From positions 1 to 64,000 of the forward strand of contig LLEY01000227.1 in NCBI GenBank assembly GCA_001414485.1: a DNA stretch of 64,000 bases, in the 5' to 3' direction. Below are positions 1-9,008 of this stretch, one piece after another. A program made the position numbers and the translations under genes. Below the pieces are notes generated by a model. That model saw nothing but the letters and a program-made list of their open reading frames with translations. It did no database searches and had not been told where the DNA came from. Within the stretch, counting starts at the first letter, position 1. Each line of letters opens with the position of its first letter. The DNA comes from Calycina herbarum. Its lineage: Eukaryota; Ascomycota; Leotiomycetes; Helotiales; Pezizellaceae.

Positions 1-85
1 GATACAGGCAACGTGTAGAAAGCATAAGGTCTCAGTAAAGGCCAACTTGACCCATGTAAGACTTTCTCAACCTTTGGTGCTTTGA

Positions 86-350
86 AGACAATCAGCTAGA
101 AATCTCCATGCTTTGTTGTTTTATTTCATCATATTGCTTTCGCTTTCCGGATTGTTCTTTTACAATCATGAGTATTCTAAGAAGTGGACTGTCACTTGAA
201 TCCCTCCGAGCTCTCTCGAAGTCTGGTGATTTTTAGACAATCCACTAGAAATCTTCATAGTTGCGTTGAGATATTGCTTCCATTCCGCTTTCCAGATTGT
301 TCTTTCACACTCATGAGTATTCCAAACAACAGGCTGTTACTTGACCCACC
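86..350 (+). repeat. Two diverged direct repeats in an upstream region
   Basis: Two copies of about 115 bp lie at roughly 86-202 and 235-350. Each begins with a GACAATC-(A/C)-(G/A)CTAGAAATC block, continues through TTTCC(G/A)GATTGTTCTTT and ends with a TCATGAGTATTC...CTGTTACTTGA-type block. A third copy is upstream of the next gene at about 1361-1455. A TATAAA-like box follows copy 2 near 362. The repeats look like duplicated promoter DNA of the tandem genes at 496 and 1607. Confidence 0.7.
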
Positions 351-495
351 CGCTTTTTTTTAGTATAAACCCCCATCACTTTCCCTCTCAAAAGTCACTT
401 CCATCCACCACAGCAAAGTACCACTGCACAAAGCCAGGAAACCACGAACTCAGCAATCCCGCAAAAAATCCAAATTTCCCAGCTCCCAGCTCATC

Positions 496-1011
496 ATGAC
501 TGCCACTGCCACACACGAAGCTTGGGTCCACGCTTCGATCAAAAGAACCGAAGGCCAAAAATGGGAGTTCTTCGCAACCGCAGCCTTCAAACGTCCCGAT
601 GGCACTTATAGGTCCTCGCACACCATCACCGATTACGATTACCCACGTGTGACTCCCGCCATCAGGCAGGTGTTCGCTATTTTCGTCGCCCTGAGAAACT
701 TCGAGCGCTTCCGTGAAGGCAACACCACGGCGAAATTGAAGATCCATTCTCCTCATCGACGATTCGTTGACATTGCAAATCGTTCATGGAACCGAGCAAG
801 AATTCCGGATGGGGATGCTGTGTATGGCGGTTCGAGAATTTTTGAGCGGGTGAAGAGGATGCACGAGGAGCTTTTTAGGGCCAACGTCGAAATCAAGTAT
901 TTATTCATTGAGCCGGTAGACAATCTCGTGGCCGAGCAGGAGACCCGGGAGGTGATGAAAGATGATTATGAGGATATAGGAGGCAAAGAATTTTATTGCT
1001 GCGAATGTTAG
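496..1011 (+). CDS. Small protein with probable degenerate RNase H-like fold (paralogue 1)
   Basis: Single-exon gene of 171 codons. I do not recognise a named family, but the layout resembles an RNase H-type fold: paired strands (WVHASIKR, then FFATAAFKRPDG), a long helix (residues ~52-72), a strand KLKIHSP followed by a helix FVDIANRSW, and a C-terminal EIKYLFIEPVDNLVAEQ segment. In RNase H the last segment corresponds to the strand-plus-acidic-helix that carries the final Asp. The usual acidic residues of strand 1 and the KLKIHSP strand are missing, so catalysis is doubtful. The ATG lies in a CATCATGAC context shared with the paralogue 1.1 kb downstream. The fold assignment is inference; that the gene is real is supported by the homologous neighbour. 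Confidence 0.6.
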   Translation: MTATATHEAWVHASIKRTEGQKWEFFATAAFKRPDGTYRSSHTITDYDYPRVTPAIRQVFAIFVALRNFERFREGNTTAKLKIHSPHRRFVDIANRSWNRARIPDGDAVYGGSRIFERVKRMHEELFRANVEIKYLFIEPVDNLVAEQETREVMKDDYEDIGGKEFYCCEC

Positions 1012-1360
1012 ATGGAGGAACTTGAAACTGTAGATGTTGAGACGGAACTGTAGGAAATGTTGGAGGAGAGAACGGAAAGGAAATGAGGGAGGAAATCGGA
1101 CTTGGCAGATTACTGGCAGGACAAGCCACTGGTGTACGGAATTTGAGAAAGAACCAATGCAAATATTTTCTTCCGAAAAGAGTTCATTAATAGCAAGTGC
1201 TTTTTTTGTCTGCCACACAGAGCCGCAACTTGATGTCACGAATCACATCTACCTACTTGTATCTACCACAACTGCCGGTTATTGGATTTGATAAACTTTA
1301 TGGTGTTATTACTTCAGTAGTACCGCGGAATGGATAGCGACCAGGTACCTGTTCGCTATT

Positions 1361-1455
1361 TGTTGTTTTGTGTCATGATATTGATTCCCATTCATTTTCC
1401 AGATTGCTCTTTTATAATCATGGGGTCTCTCAAACGATGAGCTGTCACTTCACAC
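1361..1455 (+). promoter_or_regulatory. Third copy of the upstream repeat, promoter of paralogue 2
   Basis: About 95 bp resembling the blocks at 86-202 and 235-350 (TTTCCAGATTG, TCTTTTATAATCATG, GAGCTGTCACTT). It is followed by a CAGTATAAAATCC TATA-like element near 1468 at the same relative place as the TATA element of the first gene. This shows that promoter and coding region were duplicated together. Confidence 0.6.
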
Positions 1456-1606
1456 CTACTCCATCTCAGTATAAAATCCTTCCAATCGCCAATTTTTCTT
1501 TCAAACTCACTTCAACTTTTCACAGTAACTGAGTAACCAAGCAACCCAGAGAATGAACAACGAGAGAAAGAGCGGAAAAGCCACATACCTCACCTTCCCG
1601 CCCATC

Positions 1607-2237
1607 ATGACCCTCACAATGAAAGCGTGGATCTATGGAGAAGTCGAAATAATAGAACACGAAAACGGAAGTGAAACAAGAGGCTTCGTGATCGCAGCTC
1701 TCAAAAGACACGATGGCACCACTCGCGCACGCGGAAAAACCCTTTACCAATGGAAACATCTCATAATCACTATTGAGGTAACACAGTTGTATGCTATTTC
1801 GGTTGTCGTGCGAAACTACAAACGATATTTCGGAGAAGCTCTGGAAAAACACACGGGAGTGAAACTGCCAATCCGTATTCCTAGTCAACAGCTTGTCAAT
1901 ATGATCAAGGATTCATGGGATTTCTGGACAATTCTAGAAAGGGTGGCCTTCTATGAGAAGTGGATGTTTGGTTATGCAAAGAAATTGTATAATGAGCTTG
2001 AAGAGAAGAGGGTCGAAATCGAGTTTGTTCATTGAGCCGGAGGATAATTTGTGGGCCCAGAATGCCTGTAGGAAAATGGATAAACATTTTTCAGAATGTT
2101 GCTACGAAGAGGTTGAGCACGAGATTGAGAATAAGGATCAAGACGAGGATGAAGTCGAGGATGAGGACGTGGATGAGACGGAAGGAGATGAGGTGGAAGC
2201 CGAAGATGAGACGGAAGAAATGGAGTTAGCTAGGTAG
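1607..2237 (+). pseudogene. Paralogue 2 of the RNase H-like gene, frameshifted, with acidic tail
   Basis: Homologous to the 496-1011 gene along its length (AWIYGEVE, ALKRHDGTTRARGKT, the long helix, a FWTILERV...YEKW helix, RVEIEF). An in-frame ATG exists at 1553, but the paralogue aligns from 1607. At about 2026 two bases are missing relative to the paralogue: the open frame then stops at 2033, while the homologous LFIEPEDNLWAQN segment continues in another frame to 2237. That continuation adds an almost purely acidic tail of about 35 residues (Asp/Glu runs) absent from paralogue 1. Either the gene is broken or the protein ends early. A short intron is unlikely because no GT/AG pair of useful spacing is present. 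Confidence 0.6.
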
Positions 2238-2715
2238 GTGCGAACGTGGAGTATTTATCGTCGCTTTTCCGGTCTTATCCAAAAGGGAGTAAAGAGTAGA
2301 AATAGAAGCGCGGCAAACGGAACTAGATAAATGTCATTCGTGATGTAACATCAGTCGCAGCTCTCTCAAAGACTCAAGGGGAAGAAGCTGCACGATAGAG
2401 AACCTTCATTTTCAACGGCACCGCGACCTCCTCCTAAAACGACGTAGCCAACAAGTATGCCGTGAAAAAAGGACGAAATAAATCGAGTTGGCATGAAGAG
2501 AATTAGAAAGATGACTCGAGCTATTTCGCCCCATTGCGCCAATCTCGTATTCTAAGTTTGCAGCTCCACTTGATCGCCATCGAATTTGATTGAACGATGA
2601 TGGTATTAATAGCACCAGAAAAGACCAGAAAAGACCAGAAAAATGGCAGTACCTCCGCAAGAAACAATACCCATTATTACTCGGCGGTGCACTGTACCAT
2701 TCCGTTGAAGCCAAG

Positions 2716-3599
2716 ATGCTGCCCTCTGTGTTGTTGTTGTCAATTCTTGCGACGAAATTGGTGGCGGCACAGTCCTCGTCCTCGTCCCCGTACCCTATTT
2801 ATAACGACACTACCTGGGCAGGCGGGGTCATTGAACGTAATGAGAACAACAACACCCACGCCAACATCGCCAACTTCACTTCCGCCTCTGCCACTCTGGT
2901 GATCCCATCGCTGAATCTGCCGCAGAAGCCTCATCAAATCGTCGATGAGTACTCGGCTTTTTTCTGGGTCGGACTGGATGGGTGGCCGGATGCAAATGGC
3001 CCTGCTTACCGCGCATTATGGCAGACGGGTGTGATGGGGAGTATCTTCCCCAATGGGACCACTGAATGGTTGGGATTCTATGAATGGTAATCTTCATTCT
3101 CGTTCTGCGGCTAGCTGTGCCTCGAGGAAGATTTATGCTAAACTCGTTTAATAGGATTCCCGAAGACCCAATTCACATCTCCCCAACCGAACTCACCATC
3201 AACGCTGGGGACCACATCTTCATGAGCGTCAGCACCACCAACGATGGCCTCAATGGCACCGCGACTCTCACGAACAAGAATACCACCCAGACCTTTTCCA
3301 TCGAGCGACCAGCACCAACAACATGGCGTGGTCCGGCGTGGTTCAGCCCAGGATATTCCGCAGAATGGATCGTAGAAGCAGGAACATATCTGAATTCGAC
3401 ACAAGTGGTGCTGCCAGATTGGGGGAATGCCACATTTCTCGCAGCACAAGCTTGTCGAACAGACGGTGTTTGTGTTGGCCCCGCCGGGGCAACTACCACG
3501 GTTGCACAGGTTGTCGAGGAAGATGTGAGTATGTTATATACCAAGACAGTTCTTAGAGAAGACTATGTTAATGTAGAGTATATAGAAGAGAGTGTTTAA
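2716..3599 (+). CDS. Secreted glutamic (eqolisin, G1) peptidase
   Basis: Two exons, 2716-3086 and 3155-3599, about 271 codons. The intron (68 nt) has a GTAATC donor and TAG acceptor and restores ...FYEW-IPEDP. The protein starts with a signal peptide (MLPSVLLLSILATKLVAAQ). It then shows the eqolisin core: TTWAGGVIE, FWVGLDGW, the LWQTGV motif with the catalytic Gln, INAGDHI, GTATLTN, and SAEWIVE with the catalytic Glu. It is expected to be an acid-active extracellular endopeptidase. Length and spacing fit the family. The C-terminus is uncertain: GTGAGT follows codon ...VVEED near 3523 and looks like a second donor, so the last ~20 residues may be intron read-through into AT-rich DNA. There are several N-glycosylation-type NxT/S sites. 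Confidence 0.82.
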
Positions 3600-3797
3600 G
3601 GCTCGGTGTAATATAAGAAAGGAAAATAGCTTATACTTAGGCTAAACGAGAGCGAATATAGAATTAGTTAGTATTAAAAGCTTGAATAAGTAGCTAGTAT
3701 ATAAAGAAGTAATACTAGACTTTTATTATTAGAAGTATTTTTGAACAAGCTTTTCCTGATCCCCTCCTTGAACCCCGTCGCCCTTGGCACGACCCCT
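3600..3797. other. AT-rich stretch, no gene seen
   Basis: TA-rich sequence with RIP-like composition follows the peptidase gene. No reading frame or repeat boundary could be placed. It may have displaced the true last exon of the peptidase. Confidence 0.4.
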
Positions 3798-4127
3798 TCA
3801 TTTAACCAACTCGCTATAGTGGTCTTGAAAAGCTTTGATCTCGGTCATTGTAAATTGATCGCCAAGCAAAAGCTGCAAGTTGTTTTTGAAATCGTTAAGA
3901 CTTTCCAAACGATTTGATACAGTTGTCCAAAACGCAGTCTTCGTCTTACACGATCCTTGACACTTTTCGAACTTATTGCCAAAGAGGCGGATCTCTCTCT
4001 GAAACACACAAGAGCAAGAACGTCCGTAACACTTCCATTGTATGGGCTCAATAGATGCAAACGTTTCATAAAATGGTGGCAGAGCAAAGCTTCCTTCTCC
4101 AACCACTTGTATGGCAATCAGATTCAT
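3798..4127 (-). CDS. Hypothetical 109-codon protein
   Basis: Open frame with balanced composition and four cysteines (KCYGRSCSCVF and EKCQGSCKTK). No family recognised and no signal peptide in this frame. Upstream on the same strand (about 4178-4250) is a short open segment ending at a GTAAGT donor-like site, so a 5' exon is possible but the joined frame contains a stop. It could equally be a chance frame or a decayed gene. Confidence 0.28.
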   Translation of the reverse strand: MNLIAIQVVGEGSFALPPFYETFASIEPIQWKCYGRSCSCVFQREIRLFGNKFEKCQGSCKTKTAFWTTVSNRLESLNDFKNNLQLLLGDQFTMTEIKAFQDHYSELVK

Positions 4128-5517
4128 GATAAGATATCTAGCAAATACATTAACTTAAGTTTATGTTAATACACTGCACAAGACTTACATAGCTCAGAGT
4201 TGATTCCTGATGATATCGCGAGGCAGGAAGAGTAATCCTATTCCGAGGCCGTCCACTATCTCCGTCGCCCAAAATTTAAGACAATGAAAACCAAACACGT
4301 AATCTTAAACTCCCTTTCTTTGGGATATAGACAAATATTTTATTGAATTTGACTATGGGGTACTGTATACTATACTCTAGGGACGAACTTTCCCCAATCA
4401 ATAGCATTAACCTGCTGGGAACGAGTTGTAGCTCACTTTTCTTACAAAGATTTCCTGTGACCAAAACTTAGTGGTAATTCGTTTGTAGTGCAGTCACTTA
4501 AAGGGGTAAATCCTTTTGAGTGGATCGACACTGCGCAAAAAGGTCAGCATAAGGTATTATGATGACTTTGTGTAGCCTGGTGTCCTAGCCGAGCAACGGG
4601 TAACCGCTCAGCACCAGCAGAGCTATCTCTATTGGTGCTGACTTAGCTGTAAAGCTTGCTGCCGACTCCTATATTGAACTAATCCGTTCTTCAACAGAAA
4701 CGATATGCTCAGATCCACATATCGATGCTGCGCTAGCTTGTATATGGAAAGGATCTTTTGCGTGGAGAGTTGCCATCGAACTACAGTAGAATACTGCAAT
4801 ACAACGTAATATCCCATCCGCAGGCGAAAGTTTGAGCACCAAGTTAGGCCATGGAAGTAAATAATCCTAATAATTCGGATGAGGATTACGATTCGCTATC
4901 TCCTACAGGGACGGGGAGGGATTTCAAAGGTATTGAGGATAGTAATTTAGAACGGCACATCTAGATTCAACCCCAAAAGCTCCAATGTTTGACGGTCAAC
5001 TATGCTAAGAGTGTAACCCAAAGCTTTCCCAAGCTACCACAAGACACTAGGCAGCTGAAGCTGGGCACTTTAAGCTTCCTTAGATAACACACCATAAGCC
5101 TTGGAACCTTAGGAATGAAGAGATAGTTAAAAGTCAAATTACTGTACCTAACAAGACCTATCACTGTATGATTATATCCTGTCACGCTTTCACATACTAT
5201 CCTCGCTCGGAACCACTAATACCATATCCTCAATTTGTCTTTTACAGTAGGCCAGAGTTCCTCTATTATTCTTGACAGGCCCTCCAATTTTCTAGTTCAG
5301 TATAGAAAAGATTTAACACTATAACTCGTCTACCATTGTGGAAAACTCCACTCAGCTTTTGGGGCTTACGTCTACCCGAACCTTAATGCGAGGTCAGCAT
5401 GTCAGCTCGTGAGCAGTGGAGATAGTTTGAATAAAAAAATGCTCTATAAAGGCACAGTGACGTACAAGGAAAGCTCACATAATATCCTCTAGCACTGAGT
5501 GAATATATCTCCGTAAC
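4128..5517. other. Intergenic region, no supported gene
   Basis: Only short frames on both strands, none with recognisable motifs. The last 150 bp before 5518 would contain the promoter of the P450 remnant. Confidence 0.4.
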
Positions 5518-6949
5518 ATGACCGCTCTAACAACCTTTGCATGTATCACCACGTCGATACTCTACACGGCTTTGTGTCATTTATACACTCGTTCTCATGC
5601 TTCCGAAACCAAGCGGTTGGGCTGTCAACCTGCACAAGCATAGAAAGTTAAGCGACTTTCCTTTGGCCTCCAACTCTTACGGAAAACCCTTCAGGCAGGG
5701 CGGCGGCATACATATCTTTATTCCATCAGGAAGCTAATGAATCGAAAGAAGTCGAACACCCTCGAGTTTGATACTTTGCGGTCGAAGAATATAGTCATGC
5801 AAGGCCCGGAAGAATATGCGGGCTATTCTCCAATCCCAGTTCTAACAATGTTTAATTCAGATAGACGACTGGAGTGGTACGATGTCATGAGCCAAGATCT
5901 GGCGAATTGAAAGTTGACTGGTATCGATATAGTAGTAAATATTCAATAGAGATACTATATCCACAATCCAAAAAGGAGCAACTTTCGAGATTTGATATAG
6001 AACCTTACGTACAGAACTTGATATCCTCATTTCAGGTCCAGCATGATGGTCAGACCGTAAGGGTTGATCTCCGAGAGCTATTCTGCCAATTAACGTTAGA
6101 TATGAGCACTGGATTCTTTTAATCAACCGATTGGCATCCTGTAAGGAGAAGTTGGCACGGCGAAATCCAACACATTCTTATAACAGCGAAGAAGAGAGAC
6201 GCAATAGCATTTTCAAAGGCATTTGATTTGGTACAAGGATAAGTGGACGATCCCAACCGGTTCGTGTTTTTAGATAAGCTGGCCCGTGAAACGCAAGACC
6301 TATCTCGACTTCGATCTGAAATATTACAGATTTTAATTGCTGCTCGTGTACGACGGCCGTCAGTCTCTTATGGAGTTTTTATCATCTGGCCCGGCACCCT
6401 TTGATCTACCGAAAGCTGCGAATGCTCATTCTTGCAAGGCTCGCCACCTTTGACTCCTTCGTCCAGGCTGAGTCGACCTTTTCTGACCTTAGAGCGTGCA
6501 TATACCTTCAATTCGTTATCTCAGAGGCCCTGCGACTCCAACCTGCGATTGCCCATCAATTCTAAGACTGCCTTATGCAGCACCACGCTCCCACGAGGCG
6601 GTGGTGCTGACGGCCAGTCGCCTGTATACCTCTGTAAGGGCTAGGAGGTTACGTATTGTATTTACGCGCTACACCGAAATCCTGCTATTTGGGGTGAGGA
6701 TGCAGAACAGTTCCGAGGTGGGAGGGGCACACAAAGGGATGGGAGTACTTGCCGCTTAATGGGGGCCCGCGGATGTGTCTTGGTAAACAGTTCGCGTTGA
6801 TGCAGCTTTCATGTACTATTATGAGGATAGTTCAACGCTACGACCTACTCGAAAACATGGATGATGCAAGGCAACCAGTAGTTAAGGTGACGTTGACTCG
6901 TTCTAGCGGGACAGGAGTGAAGGTGAGACTGCGAACTTCCCAACCCTAA
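5518..6949 (+). pseudogene. Cytochrome P450 pseudogene, CYP52-like
   Basis: Pieces of one P450 occur in order across three frames. They are an N-terminal hydrophobic stretch from ATG 5518, a substrate-entry region, FDIEPYVQNLIS and LRELFCQLTLDMSTGF (about 5990-6120), the SEILQILIA I-helix region with the following residues degraded (about 6320-6350), [16 protein letters not shown] (about 6585-6630), and the heme-binding loop LNGGPRMCLGKQFAL with its Cys (about 6750-6800). Order and wording match fungal alkane/fatty-acid omega-hydroxylases of the CYP52 type. Internal stops and at least three frame changes destroy it, including the loss of a clean I-helix AGRDTT-type motif. No adjacent reductase or fatty-acid gene is seen. 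Confidence 0.8.
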
Positions 6950-7597
6950 AACTTAGCAAAGTAAAGTAAACTTTTATTACTCATGAGTGGACAGGGTAAA
7001 CGCAGTGGAAATAAACGTCATCTTCGCGGTCTAGATAAGTTTTTGCAGTGCTTGGTGCAGATGTCCTGACACTTCATGTTGTTTCCCCCCAGACATTAAA
7101 GGCCACTACTGAACTCATCTTGATCTTACTTCAAAATACTATATCTGCAAAGACAGAAGGAGTCACAGTAAACTGTCCAGTGCAGGTCATTTCTAGTTAT
7201 CATCTTGTAGTTGCCGACACTAAAGGACAGGCTTTGTCCGTTCCCATCCCTGAGGTTTCTTCAGTTGTGAAATCATGTAACTGTTTGGGAATCATACTTT
7301 TAGGATTGCCTAGGAGAAAGTCAGTATATATCATCCTCAAATGGCTAACGATTTTCTCGTTTGACGCCAGAGGATGGCAAGAGTGGTGGGAGCCTCAAGG
7401 TGGAGCTTGGCTTGAGTTCGGTGCTGAGCTTGATTGCCGGGTTGCTGGTATATGAGATCTTACTACAACGAACTTTCGCTGTAAATGTGACTGGTCGAGT
7501 CTTAGACACTGAGGCCAAAAGGCCAAGATTTGCTTCTGGGAAGAGAGATTTTGGCTTCGTTGTCTTTCAGATCTCATTTAACCCTAAAACCGTCCCC
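6950..7597. other. Intergenic region, unassigned frames
   Basis: An open frame at 7048-7455 and an overlapping one at 7361-7618 have no recognisable motif or codon pattern. Nothing here can be named. Confidence 0.3.
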
Positions 7598-8923
7598 TCA
7601 AATTTCCGTGTTCTCTAAAGGACGAGGAAATGGACCGAAAGTTTGTATTTTCAATACCAACGCCACTATAATTATACTCATAACCTCAAAATCTGCAGCA
7701 TCTTTGAGATCAAATGGGCCGAACTCTTGAATTTCAGGAAAAGCCAAGTAATTTGACTGCTCTCCAGTCTCAAGATACGTTGCATATTCAGAAGGGAAAG
7801 TACCAAGAAGGAGGAAAGCATTGTTCTGAGACGCCGTGGTCAGTGGGATTCTGATTGTTTGTTGGCTAACCCAAGGCAAGTCAAACTTATTTTCTGTGTA
7901 TAAAGGAGTCTGAAAGTGAGATCAGTACTAACACGTTCCATGGGCGGATATTTCCAGTTTGTAGACCCGAGATCCGTTGTGCGTACATTCCGATCATGTG
8001 GGAAGCTTCTTGTCCTTGATTTTCCTCGGGCTTAGTTGTAATATCATGGCGAGCCTTGGCCTATAATTCGGTCAGATGCTTGTTATTCAAAGGCCACAGC
8101 TACTTATCTCAACCGAGCAGTACGAAATGTCACTCTGTCGCTTCCATTGGCCCGATGTATTACCTCTGTGGACAAGGCCCCCATCATTCTTCGAAGAAAA
8201 ATGAGATTGTGGCGTTCGAACATGGAACGAGTCTTGCGTGAGTGCCCATTCAAGCCGAAACCCATCATCCCCAATTCGTCTTGAGTTCTCAGTTACACAT
8301 TCCAGAAAGTGATAAAAGCACCCATTAGTTACAGGTTCAGCCTTTACCTGCTCGTCATAGCGAGATTGCTCCGATTCATCAACCGAGTCGTTGGATGGGT
8401 GATAGCTATCACTCCTATCAGAATAGCGTTGACCTCGCATCCGCTTTGCTGGACGTTCAAGAGGCGAAGAAGGTAAAGAAGTTTGGCCGGAAGATGAGGA
8501 TTCTTGACTGGACCGTGGAATTTGACCCTTGGGCGGTACATCACTCCTCAGATAGCGATCTGGCATAGGCGTAGGGGGCTGTTCAATAACTTCAGCCAAA
8601 AGGCTGAAGAAAGCTCCGAAAGAACCAGATGCTTCAATCAACGCGGCCCGGCTGAGACCTCTCCAATTCGTGCGTAGAAGCTGGATAGCCCTCTGAATTT
8701 CGGTACTCGCCCTAACCCTCTCGCTTGCTTCTTCATACCGATCCTGAAGCCATCTGGGGAAGTCCCTTCTTATCTCTAACCGCAATATCTGGAATGTTCC
8801 AATGTCACGGATGGTCCACCGACTTCCAGCTTCAATGTCATCTCTTTGCTCCAGGGAATCATTTGGCCAGTCGGGGAACCTTTCCAAGAATTCCCTCACA
8901 TTTGACGGACTTCGCATTGCCAT
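7598..8923 (-). pseudogene. Unrecognised filamentous-fungal protein gene with damaged splice donor
   Basis: Reading leftwards from ATG 8923, a 278-codon frame contains an N-terminal helical part (REFLERFPDWPND, FPRWLQDRYEEASERV), a Pro/Ser-rich linker with RPAKRMRGQR, and a conserved-looking block KAEPVTNGCFYHFLECV...FRLEWALTQDSF...KNDGGLVHRG...ISYCSVE. After SVE (8108) the sequence ATAAGT stands where GTAAGT is expected. With a 47-nt intron 8061-8107 removed, the frame continues as AKARHDITTKPEEN...HMIGMYAQRI. A later segment, FLLLGTFPSEYATYLETG...IQEFGPFDL, lies in another frame, so a second lesion or intron lies near 7890-7935. I believe this belongs to a widespread, uncharacterised ascomycete family but cannot name it. 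Confidence 0.55.
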
Positions 8924-9008
8924 TCTGTAAATTGGGTTTTGGGCAGCGATGGGCGAATAGAACTGCCGGTGAAGATAGATGTAGTGATGAACGAGTGTGT
9001 TAGTGCCT

